From Amia ocellicauda (taxonomy: Eukaryota; Chordata; Actinopteri; Amiiformes; Amiidae): a DNA stretch of 64,000 nt. A model generated the notes under the pieces. It did no database searches. It was not told where the DNA came from and saw only the letters and a program-made list of their open reading frames with translations. Numbering within the stretch: position 1 is the first letter of the stretch; the number at the start of each line of letters is the position of its first letter. The stretch covers positions 47,709,048 through 47,773,047 of the forward strand of contig NC_089850.1 of assembly GCF_036373705.1 (NCBI RefSeq). Reading direction: 5' to 3'. A program made the position numbers and the translations under genes. This document shows, piece after piece, positions 40,201-53,600 of the stretch.

Positions 40201-43200
40201 ATTTTTAAATGTTATAGAATGAATTATTCATCAATTGAACCAAATTAGTTGTTTCTGAAATTAATAAACAGGTCATTATCTTTAGGTTCTCTAAAATGTT
40301 GTCTCATGTGGTCCTACTGAAGATGCATGTTAAATTACAGTACACTCTTTGCTACATTTTAAATTAATGTTTTTTGTTGATTGTGGAAGGTTGTGTCTAA
40401 AAAACAAAACAGGAATTGATTAACTCATTTACAAACCTTTTAATGTAATTAGAACATGACTCCAGTCCAGACAATTATTTGCATGAATTAATCTCAGCAA
40501 GTGAAGCTTCACTCAAGTATCAGTGTGGAGGAGCAAGCAGAATTATTCCCAGAAGGAAATACATGTCTAACACCTGCAGGTTAAAACAATTCCATCTCTT
40601 TACCCTGGAACAGAGAAGACTTTGCTGACATTTGAATGAGGAATCAGGGGAGCTATGAACACCCATTAAGTGCATCTGGATGTTAGTTGTTTTGTCCTTA
40701 CACTAACCATAAGAAAGAGTTTTCTTACTTTAGATTAATCGTATGAACAACATAATTGTGAACCAATATATCATCAGAGCAGGTTGTGTTATTGACATAA
40801 TTTAGGGTAGGAACCAAAAATTATAAATAAATAACAACAAAGCATAGCAATGGAATGCCCAGGACAAAACACAGAATTAAACAAAACTTTCCCTCATACC
40901 AGTCCTGATAGTTAATCATTGAGAATTTGAATTCACTGGGTTGGTAAACACCAACTCACCAGCTAAACACATAAACGTTTTTACATAACAGAAGATATAA
41001 ATAGCGGACTAGTCAGCTTGTCTGAGCTGTAACGCAATTACATGAAGTAACAATTGTGCGTCTTCACAGGGATCAAAAGGAAGACTGATTGGATTTAAAG
41101 TGAGTCTAATCAGTACTCAGTTTTACTTGGGTCACTGTAGCACTGAGAGATCAATAACACATTTTCTTTGAAAAACATGTCTTACTTTTAAATACTAGAA
41201 GCTGCCGTTGTGATCAAACCATGTCACACTTCAAGTTTCAAGTGAGATTTATTATTGGTCAATTAATTTTATTTAATATTACAAGAGCGGGAAAGGATCA
41301 TTTAGCTAAGAGAGTATCTGTGTGTACCCTGATGTTACATCTGTATTTCTGTTTGGACTGAGCATGCTCAATGCACACCTATATTTCAGGTGGAAGAGTG
41401 GAAGGTTGCCACTCAGTTAAATGAACCAAATAATACAGCTGGTGCAGAGGTAATTGTAAAGTACTACAGAGCAAAATAACAGTGATGGCACTTTCCATAC
41501 CTTCTGTCAGCAGTGATTTAATTATATGACTGTCAAATTGCACTACAGCAATGCTTTATGGTGTCTTTATCATGGCTTTGGGCAGTGTAGACACATTCAA
41601 ACACTAGTAGTCGTGTCTACTGTAGGCTAAAAAGATTAAATTATCTTAATTTACTGTGACATTCCCTTCACGCCTGGAATCCACCTGGCTGCTCTCCCCT
41701 GAACTGCGTCCACAACAGCAATGTCTCGTGGTGTGGAGACCAGCACTGAAAACAACATCCGAGATCAAGTCCAGTTAGTGCACCGAGCTTTAATATGACA
41801 CCCAACGTTTCCCATTCAGCACTTTCAACCATAAGAGAGCCAACTGCTGCCTGGTTATTAAGAAGTGCCCCGCAGTCTGCCGTGAATATCCAAGGTCACA
41901 TAGTTCTTAATAACTCAAGATTCAAATGCTGACCAGAGTCAGACACAAGACAAGGGACACACCACTGGTGTGCTTGAGAGCCGCAGTGCAATATGTTTAG
42001 GGCTTCGGTAGATCGTCAAAGGAAAGCGAAGATGCAAAATTATTAGAGTTAGCAGTGAGTTCCATAAGGTCAGCTGAAACAGAAACTAGAGGCCCCTGTG
42101 GCCCTTAAAGAGAGATGCACCCCACCACGGTCTGTTTGCCACACACAAGGAGACACTAAAACACAAACGCTGCTGTATAGGTAGTGCCAGTGGTAGAGAG
42201 GTAATGACTAGAAAAAGTTTTAGTATTTGTCTTGATTTATATGTTACACAGCTCGTTGTTTCCTAAATTAATGTTATAATGAAATCGAGTTTTTGATTCA
42301 TTAATAAACTTACCTTACACATTATTTACAACTAATACAAACAAACGGAAAGCAACAAGCTGATGTTCATATACATTTAATTATATTGACAACTTCTATT
42401 AAGTAGCTTACCTATAATTTCTAAAGAGTGTATGAGAGAAGTCTCCAAATCGAGCATAAGGTTTGTACATAAGAACAAAATATCAATATTCAACAAGATG
42501 TTTATTTTAAACATGTCCATAATCCCTTCTCATTTATTTACTTGCTAAATGAACAAATCAATTTAAGAAATTACCAAAACTGAAAAACAAAATATCCATT
42601 ACTAATGGGCTGTAGTTTTATTGTTACATTCTGCTTTGAAGTTGACATTCTGTGTTTTACCATGTTTTACAATACATTAAAATGTTTTATCTTCTGTATA
42701 CAGGAATTGAAATAAATGCCTGTGAACAGGATGTGGATCTGAAACCACAGCATGAAAAACAGTGATACCCTGTGTACTTCAGTCTAACATGCAGCACCGC
42801 CTCTGACATGACAAGGGTACAATCAGCTGAAGGGCTTAGAAAATGAAGGCTATGCAGCTGGAGTTTAAAACAACAGGAGGAGGAGGAGCTGAGCTCTGAT
42901 GATCACCCATCACATTAATACAGCAACTTTTCTTGCCAAGAGCGATGATTTAAAAAAAAAAAAAAAATGTAGCATATCTTCAGCCTCCTCAGATATTGGA
43001 AGGGAAAAAAAAAAAAAAACATGGCTGTGCACTCGTGCTCTGTAGCATCTCTGCAAAGGTCTATACTGATAAACTGATAAAGAACGAGTCAGAACTTGCC
43101 CTTTTTAAACCAGATGCATTAGTGTAAATGTTGATTGTGAATCTGAAGAACAATGAACAATCATTCAGCGACTACTTTTATAACAGGGCTCTATAAGAAA

Positions 43201-43915
43201 GCAGAATATTTAATACAAGTTGCCTTGTATGCAGAATTAAGAACAACAAGATTTAGTGCATGATTATATAATCACAGAAGTGTGCAATGTGTGACATTTT
43301 TATAGTCCACTAATATTCAAGGGAATGTCAAAGTGTACTTGCAGAAGCAATAAAAACAATTATGCAATTCTCTTAACTGGACTGTTAAGTACATGAACAT
43401 GTTTCGGTTTATACAGGAGGTGGACAATGCCACTGTGTTCAATAATAATCTGCAGTCCTGGTCATAGAGGGGTACAGTGTTTACTACTTACTACTTCAAT
43501 TGAGCACTCAATTACTTATTTCAATCATTCCTAATGTAATTGATCAAGATCAACATGATCTTCTAGAAAAGTCCAATAGAAGACCCATACAAAACCTTGA
43601 GGACTGTCTTTCTCCAGAACGCGGGCTGTTGCAGCACTGCTCAGGGGTCTGTCTATGAAGTTAGTATGGCTGGTGTTATGAAGTAATACAGTGTTCACAA
43701 ACTCTGCAAGCTATCACACTCTGGCCCGCATTAGGAAAAACAACTTCGAACAACAGTAACACTTGTGAACATGGCCCATTGAGTTTTAAATATATTTTAC
43801 ACAGCTTTCTGAAACAAAGAAGTGTCTTCATCAGTTGAAGTAACATTTCTGGTTGTCTGACACAATGTAATTTATTCCATTAACAGGCACTCTTAAATAG
43901 AGGGAACATGGCATA
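36181..43915. other. Intergenic region between slc35f1 and nus1, left part
   Basis: No gene is recognised. It has (AT)n at 37175-37221, poly-A at 38729-38749 and 42953-42967, and a TG-rich stretch at about 39020-39075. Open frames are short, on both strands, without domains. Long non-coding DNA beside a brain-expressed gene could hold enhancers, but nothing in the sequence alone identifies one. Confidence 0.5.
37175..37221. repeat. (AT)n microsatellite
   Basis: Uninterrupted AT dinucleotide repeat of about 23 units. Confidence 0.95.
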
Positions 43916-43996
43916 TACAGCTCTGGAAAAAAATAAGAGACCACTTAACATTGATTTCTGAACTTGGAGTGGTCTCTTATTTTTTCCAGAGCTGTA
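43916..43996. mobile_element. 81-bp Tc1-end hairpin (solo inverted ends / MITE)
   Basis: It begins and ends with TA and consists almost wholly of two inverted arms: tacagctctggaaaaaa with ataagagaccactt on the left, and the reverse complement with one fewer A on the right, around a loop of about 22 nt. These ends match from memory the terminal repeats of a fish Tc1-like transposon. It appears to be an internally deleted copy in which both termini were brought together. There is no coding capacity. Confidence 0.85.
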
Positions 43997-46900
43997 TAGT
44001 TGGCAGGTTAACCATTCCTTTGTATTGAATTAAACTATCAATACTCACCTGGTCTATGGAAAACCATGAGCTCTGGTCTACATTACTACTATATCCCAGC
44101 CTTTAGCCAATGAGGATGTTTGGTAACCTGTAAAACCTGCTGGCCTTTGGCGAGTAAGTGAGCATCACTTAACAAGACAGCCTTACGTACTTAATTCACA
44201 AACCTATCCATCTTATAAAATATAATGCTTGCTGTTCATACTTGGTTTAAAAAGGTGATGTACAAGCAGCAGTTCAGAGACAAAAGGTACTTCTGCATCT
44301 GAAATATGGATTAGTTGAAAGAGACGATATTTACCAAACATTGGGGGACATATTTAATGACAAATCAACCGAGGTATTTTTCAACAGTAAGATCATGACT
44401 ACTTCTACTACTTGGAAAATAAGACGGGTGAAGTCAGAATTATGCAGAAATATAAAAACAGAAACACGCAGACACTCAAGCAGGGTACCTGAGCAAATTT
44501 TAGATTAAGAGAGAAAAAAAACACAATCACAGGGAAATGCAGTTTGTGAAAGTCAAGGTATTGAAAAACTACTATCATGTTTCCATTTCAAAGGTCCTTT
44601 TTTGTCCTGTACAGTAAAATCATTATATCGACAACAGCAACATTTCACACCAATTTACAACTTTACTGCACATAACACAAGATATACAGTAGCAAAGCTT
44701 TTCATTAATTTCATATTCTCTAGTACTTTGTCTGGACATTCGCTGCCTTAGGAACCTTGACACTTAATGTGGAGAAGAACAAAGCAGCTTCTGGATCAAC
44801 TGCCAAGTCACTTGCTGTTTGGTCCGAAAAACGTGAACCTAGTGCTGGAATATAAGTGAAAGATAAGCAGTTTCCTTTAGACCTGTTCTGTCACGACCAG
44901 AGGGGTTCTGGCTGAACTAAGTCAACCTTACCGGTTACCTAGGTCTAATATGGGTGTTGCTTTATAGACACCTATAAAACCTATTGCATTTTGACCCTTG
45001 AAGACTGGAAATTAAAAAGTTGTCAAGATGTGGGCAGGGAGAAGCATCTTCATAATCGGTGTGAATTGGTGGAGATAGAATGTGCATTGCTGATCTAGAA
45101 TAAATAGGAAGATTCTTTTACTGTACATGTAAGCATTGGGGTTTATGAAACAGATCTATGGCCTTTAGTTTTGGCCACAGGTGTAAATAACATCCCAATA
45201 CAATTCCCCCCCGTCCCCCTGCCAAAAGGCTAGAATAAGGATCTCTACACTTAGAGTGCAAATCCTTACCAGAGCCAGTTGATAGCTGTGAAGTTTTCAT
45301 TAATATAATTTATGCAAAAAACTGGACTACTATTACTGCTGGATTTAGAATGGAAAAATAAAAACGGCACAATAGGAAGTCAAAGGCTTACAATTAGATG
45401 CACCTCTGGTAGTAAAAGACGACCGAAAAATCCTTAAATCAGAAACAAAGGCTGAAAGGAATGCCAAAAAAAAAAAAAAAAAACATGGACAGAATTAACG
45501 GGAAATGGACATCACAGGTTTATTCGACATTGATTTTGAACGATACTGGTGATGATCATGAAGCCTGGAGGGACAGCACTTCCCGATAACCCTCCGGCAC
45601 AAATCCAAACAGGTTTACAACGTCATTAAAAAAAAAAAAAAAAAAAGATCAAGGTTTGTTCTTTTTCAGTTTGCAGCGACAGAAGCATGGTGTAGAAGTC
45701 ATTTGACAACAAACAAAATAAATAGAAAGCACACATTTAGAAATTGCAAAAAAAAAAAAAAAAAAAAAAAGTCCATATTATTTGAAGCTTTTCAAATGTG
45801 ACCTATTAAAAGTACAGTGCTCAGATTTCAAATACAAAGCTAAATTATAATTTGACGCCCACTGCATACATGAATTATCATTTTCAGACTGCTGAATTTC
45901 AGTGCTTTGAACAACTGTTTTACTGACTATTGTTAATTGTGCATGGTCTTGATTTTTTTTAATGGTTGCATTTTCACTTAACATGTCAGGATAAAATAAT
46001 ATGGAGGAAATGGACGGATTGGTCTTTCTGTACAAAGCAAAGAGTTTTACATGAGCTAGAGTACACAAAAAAGAAAGATGTGTCATCTATGGTTCCACCT
46101 TCCTTTTTACAGGCTGTCCCATTCATTTAGGTAACCTGAAGGGAGTATAGCATCTCTCTGCAACAATGGCTTAGTGGTAAAGCTGTTATTGAAGATGTTT
46201 TTATCTTGATTTGGAACCTGCAATGAAAGCGAGACCCTAGGTGTGCCATATATTCCTTAAGGGGTTGAAGGTTACTGTAAAAAAAAATGTAGTTCTGATG
46301 ATCTCGCAGGGACAGTACGACTACATCATAATGCTACAGGAACTGGAAGATTCAGTGTTCATTTTTGAAAGAAAAACTTCAACAAAGGTGGGATAGAGGA
46401 TTTGTAAAGGCATTTAGCCTAAGCGATTTGATGCATCTAAACATTTTACTATTTTACGCTTTGTGTGTTTCTATGTGTTAGAGCTGAGTTACCACACTGA
46501 GTTGCATGTCTGCACTGTGATGAGCCTTTAGTGCAAAACATTTTAAAACTAAAAGCATCTAGAATTCCACATCTTTGGGACAGTAAGACTGCATTATTAG
46601 GTCTTATTATTTACCAGCATAAAATAAAAAGTATCTGACTCATGTGGAGAATGATTCCCTACCAGAGGACAGTATGACTCGCAGATCTGCAGTCCATGTC
46701 CACCAGTCACAAAATGGGAAAAACTAATAAATAAGTTGTTTTAATTTGATTAAATAGTCATGTAATGGCCCTTCTGAAGGGATTCTCTTCACTTTGACTC
46801 TCAAAGACGGCATTTTTTCAAATCAAATTATGTACTGTAATTGAAATCAGTCTTCTGAAGCCCCAGGAAATCCTTCAATAACTACACGTTCACTCTGCTA

Positions 46901-47417
46901 ACAGGGCTAAACATTGCTGCACTTGAGTCTCTCCACAGAATGACAATTCTGCCATGTGCTCTAACATGTTTTGCATACAAAATAATTTCACAGAGGTACT
47001 GTTGGGAGCTTGCATCATAGTACCCCTTTAACTGGTACATTTGTGTACCTTCTGTGTCTCACATATTCCTACTACTAACAGCTCCACTGAGAATCCAGTT
47101 ACCATGTTTGATTAAAAAAAAAAAAAATGCATTATACAAAGTTAAACGCTCTACAATATACCATTTCAGACCAAAAATGTAAATAAAATGTTGGTTGGTT
47201 TTAAATGTAGGTCCATTCCAATTAAAAAAAACCAAGCAGATGAACAAAGCAGATGCACCACACTGCTTGATGGGCAGTTAAGAACGAGATGTCTTTATAA
47301 AATGAGGCATGCCCAACAGAATGTTTGTCATTCCCCAAATAAAACAAGTTTTGCTTTTAAACTAACTCCAGACTGCTACAGACACGCCCATTTATCCACA
47401 GAGAGGTAATAAGACAC
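43997..47417. other. Intergenic region, right part, downstream of nus1
   Basis: No gene is seen. Three A tracts cluster at 45466-45483, 45628-45646 and 45748-45770. A stretch at about 46160-46240 has a tRNA-like A-box (tggcttagtggtaaagc) but no convincing B-box. The part nearest nus1 may be 3' UTR if a distal poly-A site is used. Confidence 0.5.
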
Positions 47418-47423
47418 TTTATT
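47418..47423 (-). terminator. Possible nus1 polyadenylation signal
   Basis: AATAAA on the minus strand, about 145 nt beyond the nus1 stop codon. The hexamer is canonical, but such sequences are common in AT-rich DNA and more distal sites may be used. Confidence 0.35.
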
Positions 47424-47567
47424 AGCCTTTCCTTGAGAAACTCAAATTATGAATGAAAACGCTGAGCGAGGCATGTATTTGTTCTTGGGTGCTTGTAAAC
47501 TTGAAGAGACAGCAAGTCCCCTTTTTTGTGTTTTTACTGCATCCTGGTGCCCAGTACACCCCAGTGG

Positions 47568-47658
47568 TCACTTCCCTTGACGTTGCTCACAGGCAGCATA
47601 TCGCTTCAGCGCAAAGAAAAAGTCCTCGTATGTGACGTCTATGTGGGAAGGCAAAGAA
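47568..47658 (-). CDS. nus1: nus1 coding exon 5 with stop
   Basis: 91 nt after acceptor ttttgcag. It encodes [18 protein letters not shown] and [11 protein letters not shown] followed by TGA (47568-47570). It carries the terminal RxG motif that completes the active site of the heterodimer. Confidence 0.95.
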
Positions 47659-50600
47659 CTGCAAAACATGGAAAATAAGAGAATAAATGCTCAAATAAAA
47701 ATATAAGTTACAACAGTCTACAAGAAACAGCCTCACTTGTAAAAACAATACAACATTGAAAGTCATGTTAAAATAGATTCATAAGCACAAAGCGGTCATA
47801 AACAGCTCTCTCAAATCCAGGCCTGAAAATTGTGGATTGGAAATTCATGCACCCATTTAGAGGGATATTTACATGAGTACTTGAGAAATGCTTCATCATT
47901 ATCCCCTTACAATGCTGTAAGAACCTTGTAAATGTTTTCATTGGTGTATATTCATGCCTGGGTCTGTGTCTTTCCCTCTCTCAATACTTTGGAGCAGGGT
48001 GGGTAGACATGTGAAGCGATGATTAAATGCAACAGAATGTGTTTTACAGTCTGCCTTTAGGGGGGTGGATATACAGTTCTATACATTGTAATCGCACATA
48101 CAAATTAAAAAGACTAAGAAAGGAAGAGCAAGCATAAACGAATGATATCAAAATACCATTGAATGGGTTGGTAATTCAGTGTGATGAATTTAAAATGATT
48201 TAAGTGGATTTTGCCAGGTAACCATATTCTGCTATTTTAGTTTATTCCAACACTTAAAACAAATTGCTATAGATTATATATCTTGTGAATGATAAAAAAA
48301 TATTTCAACACTATTCCTAGCAAGCAGTGCCACCTAGTGTTTACGCTATTAACTGAAACATCAACAGTACATGGTAGAGTAGTCTTTGAATTTAAGCCAA
48401 TATAACCATAACAGTGGTTAATAATAAACAGAGTATTTGTTTATCATAGTACAGCTGATGTGTCCAACTGGGATAGGTAGACTATAAATGATAATTCCTG
48501 CCCTGCATCCTTATGGGTGTTTCAATTGCAATGTATACTGCAGATGTGTTATGGTCCTGGAATTGACAGACAATATTAAAGCCTGCATTGACCGACTGAC
48601 GAAAAATCCCATGGCGTTTATGACTGGGATTTCTTTGCACAAACAAGTACCTGCCTCAAACCAGCTGCGGCATCTCAGTATTTTTTTTAGGTCAGCATCC
48701 CCCGCCCTCCTTTTCACTCCGTGTTCAATGTCACTGAAATCGTGATCTCCTCAAATCAGTCTAGATTTTTTTTTCTTAAAAAATATATATATATATATAT
48801 ATTTTTTTTTTACAAGTATACAGTACAGTTAAGGGACATACAAAACTGCAAAACTAAGGTAGTAGAGGTAGTATAAGTTAAAACCACTAAAATTTAGTGC
48901 ATCTGTGATCTATTCATGAGGGAGGGATTTGAATTTTCTCAGGCTGTAATTACTTAAACAGTGAAACCACAGACCTAAAGGAAAACAACAGCAGTGCCAT
49001 CTCATATCCATATCTGCTATTCCTGTCAGGCAACAAGAAACAAGTGGTATAAATAAGAAAAATGCTAAATTAAGAGAGAAAACATGACACATACAAGAAA
49101 TGTAGGCTACCCATTATTTTTTCAAGTTTTGTGCTGACAAGGTTCTTGCAAAGCTTGATTAAGGTCACACCTCCCTCAAGGGATAGCTGAGATTTAATGG
49201 GGGTTAAAATCCGTCAAACTTCAGCCGTGAAACTGAATTAATGCGCATCTTAGGCATAGCAAAGTGCTTAAACATATTTTTAGGGATGGAAGTCAGACAC
49301 TTACATAAACTCTGTTAGTCTGATTTGCCAGGGGAGAAATCCTAGCGTGCTGTCCACGGGGCCAAACTTTAGCACTAAGTCGGGATCTGGCAGATTTTTC
49401 GTACCTGGTGAAAAAAGTACAAAAAAAATTAAATACTATTTAAAATCAGGTTTAAAAATATTAAAAGTAATGATGGTCTTGTAAATAAAGGTAATGCATA
49501 CCATATTGCTGAATTATACACATTTAAGAAAGGAAGGGATTAGAAAATAGAATGCCATGCTCATGCCACTCAAATATTTGCTCAAGTGGTCAAACAGATT
49601 ACATGTAGCAATGCAGAGACAAATATTGTGACATGACCAGCAAATATAAAATTATGGAAGAAAAAAAGTTACACTTGACAATACAGTTCTACTCCCCATC
49701 AAAAAAACAACTAAGAAAGGAATTCAGAAAAAACACTTTCAAAAGCCTTTGTCTTGTCATACCCTCATTCACCCCCCACCCCCACCTGAGGCAAATTCCA
49801 TGATCCAGAGACTCCGCAAAACCTTAAAGGGTAGAGAATGCACGTACGCAGTTTGCACTCCGCAGTAGCCCCCACAGCAGTCCCTTGAATCAAACAATCA
49901 ATCATGTAAAATAATGGCGACAGTTCTGGGTGGTGAAACAATTTCGTATGACTACAAACAGACTGATCTTTCGGAAAAATTGGGTGATGGGTCCATCAAA
50001 CGTGCATACAATGTTTATTTTTAGTTATGCGACTTTTCTGAATTTCCCCCACTGACTTGCAGCAAAGCAGCTCCATAGTTAGCACCCACGTGACATCACA
50101 GCATAGTTTTTGATCTGATTTCTGGTACATAGAATTAGCTGGACAATTACTCAAGACATCTTTTCAGACTGTACTTGTAATTTAGTCTTTCATTCTCCTG
50201 TAAGATTGCACTTATACAATGTTTTGTCATACTCTTGCCTTTGCATTAATAGCACTTGTTTATTTTGATTTCACCTATGCTCCCTCTCCATATGTTCTTA
50301 ACTTTGACTTAACATCTTGTCTACTTTTACAATCTAGGACGTAAGACCTTATACATTAAACAATATATCTCCTATAAATTCTAAGTTTGTAAAATGTATT
50401 ATGCCTGAACTGCATTGTATTACTGCACTTTGTATTGCCGTTATATTATGTAAGTCGCCCTGGACAAGGGCGTCTGCTAAGAAAAACATAATAAGGGAAG
50501 CAGCACTGAGTCAAAGTCACTCTGATAACAGTCATGTGTCTAGCTGTCTGCTGATTGTCAGTTTGTGACAATGAATCATACCACACGCTGATTAAAAAAT

Positions 50601-53600
50601 AACATACTATAGTGTAATCACAGAAAAGACTCTTGTAACTATTTAAATTAAATGAAAGTAATTGTGGGAGGCTAGGAACACTCAAAAGGAAGCTGTGGTA
50701 CTACCAACGCACATTGTGGCCTTACAGCATCTAATAATCACCCAGCATACAGACTGTGAGGACTGGGAAGAGCACTGTAGTAAATTCATACATCTCTCGT
50801 CAGGCCGGCTGCAACTCACTCCTGCTCGTCAGGATTGCATGATGTTCACTCTCCATCTTGAAGCAGTTTGGAGAAAGGCCAATGAATCAATATTTATACC
50901 AGGCCTCAATTTTACCATTTTTACCCCCATTCTTTCTAATTACTCTTGAGCCTTTACAAAACGATAGTTGATTTGATCAGTCAAAGCATATTGGAATTGT
51001 CACATTGTCCTCAAAGCATAGTGTTACAGGGAATTACTGAAAGGTAAATGACAGAAAAATCACAGTAATAAAGGACATTTAAGAAGAAACTGATAATGGC
51101 TTCAAGTGTCCTATGTCAGCGGGTACATGAATGCTCAAAGGCAGATCCCTTCAAGGCACACTGGACCTGCAGTTGTAGCACCAGAAGAGCTCTTCAGTCA
51201 CCGTCTCATGCTGTGCATGCTAAAACTCAGCTGCATTGCTGCAATGCTAATGATTGACTCTGGGGCTCAACCAGTAGGAGATCCTCAAATAAATTCTCTG
51301 CCAGACTCATTTAGACTGAGAACTAGAGGGGAAAATGATATTTCAATACAATCACTTATTCACTCCTCATAACGTTCCAGCGCAGTGTGATTTCTGGCCT
51401 GGTGCTGAGGAGTGCTGCTGTGACTCAGCTCTGTGGAGCATCAGTAGAGCTGGCTGCACAACCCACATTTCTATCAGACTACAAACTGAGACCACAGCAT
51501 AGAGTCACACAAGGTATATACACAGTATATTCTAAATCATCATCAGCCTATATCAATTCACTGCTGGATGATGGCCTCCTCAAAATGTTTCCACTTGCTT
51601 CGATCTGCATCTTCTCTTTTCCATGTCACACCTACAAAGTTTATCATTTAATCTTCCCATATTTTATATAGTTGTCTTTTAGGTCTTTTTAGTCTATTGG
51701 AAAGCTTCCTTTGTCTATCTTTGATGTGTTATTCTTGAAATGTGTGCATCTTACTGCCATTTTAGCTTTCAATTATGTCCAATTTTCTTTTGTTCGAAGA
51801 TCCATTTATTTATTTTTCTATCTCCTTGTTTTTCCATGCAGACATCTTTCCATGCTTCATGTCTTCTGCAGTTTACTTATATAATTATTGCACAGTTTTA
51901 AGTGATAATCATGTGAAAACCATATGATTATCCTCATTTGCTAGTATTAATGTACAAAACAAAGTGTGATACAGGCAAAACTTTTGCATCTTATATTGCT
52001 AAAAGTAGACAATGTATAGTGTAAATATTTATGAATTTGGTTTATAGATGGTAAGGTAGACTGCAATGATTGGAAAAACTGAAATCCCATTTCCATCATG
52101 AATGTGTCTGATCAGGTGTGCCATTATGTTTAAATAAAGTAAAATCATAATTAGTGATCACATTAACTGCCTACATTTAGAACTAATTGAATTTGAAATG
52201 GTCACTTTAGCACATAAACATTAGAAGGCCGAACCAGTCACCAGCTTACCTCTGAGGAGAGAGTCCACCATATTTACATCTATATCTGAGGCTCTCCTCT
52301 CCTTCTGCTCCACCAACTGGCACAGCTTCTGCGCTGCTCTCACTATACTGGGCTTCCCGTCCTCTGGGGAGAGCACCTTCACAGCAGCTTGACACGACAG
52401 AACTGCAAGCAAAGCACACAACTGTCAGCAGCAGCCCAGCTTCATCAGCTACCTGCACTGAGGTGATAGATCATCAGCACCCACCGCCAGTGCAGGTCAG
52501 AGAATTCCTGTTCACTCAAGCTGAGAGTCTGTCATTGGGTTTATTGCTATTCAGCGGAAACTTTCAGTGCAAATCATGAGTAATTGCATCTAAAAATGAC
52601 ACAGTAAAAATACCCACATGCTCAATGCCTCACACAAAACAAACTTAATGTTATGATGAAGGGAATGGTTGATGCGTTTCTACAGTCTGAGTACTGGTCT
52701 GGCAACACTGAATAAATATGGGTAACCTTGTGTATGTCAACAGACATGCCATGCCTGAAATGCATTACCCTTTTTGGGCTTGAAGGAGTGAATGTAATTT
52801 TTATGATTTGCCAGTTAAACTGCAAGCTGTTTTCTAAACTCATTAACAGTTGAGTGCAACAGAATGAATGATATTCAAAAGAATGACAAAACACTTTAGG
52901 GAATCCCACACTCAATTACGAAATGTAATTGAAGATTTGATAAAGCACACTAATCCTATCACACTATGAATAGAAGAGATCTTAATTGCTTGGCCAGTAA
53001 AGACATTCAGTACAGCAGTAACAGTACAGGCTATGAAAAAAGGACAATTCCAACTTCTTCTAAAACATTCCAAAACAGAACTTACCATCTTAACAACATT
53101 ATAAGAAGGATTCTAAGCTGAGACACAATTTTGATGACATCTGTCAATTATATGGTTTGGATCAGTTAAAAAAATGTTGACTGTGGTAAAACTTCAAACA
53201 TTTGTTCACAAATAGCTCTTTGTTCTATTATTTTCAGCTGGAACTCATTCCCTTTCTTCAGCACAAAAATTAAAGCAATTCCCAGGGTCCTTTATTTTTC
53301 TGATGGGTTTGTATGGGAAATACAAGACTTGGTTCAACTTTCTCTCCATCTGTCAGCATAGTAAAGCTTACTTCAGCCACAGAAAGGGCAATTATAGAAG
53401 ACAATCATCCTTGACTTCAAGGGAAGAACATACCTAGAGAAAGATCTGAATAGGAAATCTACCTACTCACCTTGGTGATCCACTTTCTCATTACTATAGT
53501 TTAAAAATTCAACGGAGTACTTTGAACTGTCCAGACCAAGTAGGTCTTGTTGTTGCTTTAGGATTTCATCCATGAGTCTGGAATTATTTCTCCTGAAGAT

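Noticed and set aside
46160..46240. tRNA-like A-box (tggcttagtggtaaagc)
   Set aside because: The expected T-arm (GTTCRANYC) is degenerate and the acceptor stem does not pair, so at most a decayed tRNA-derived fragment.
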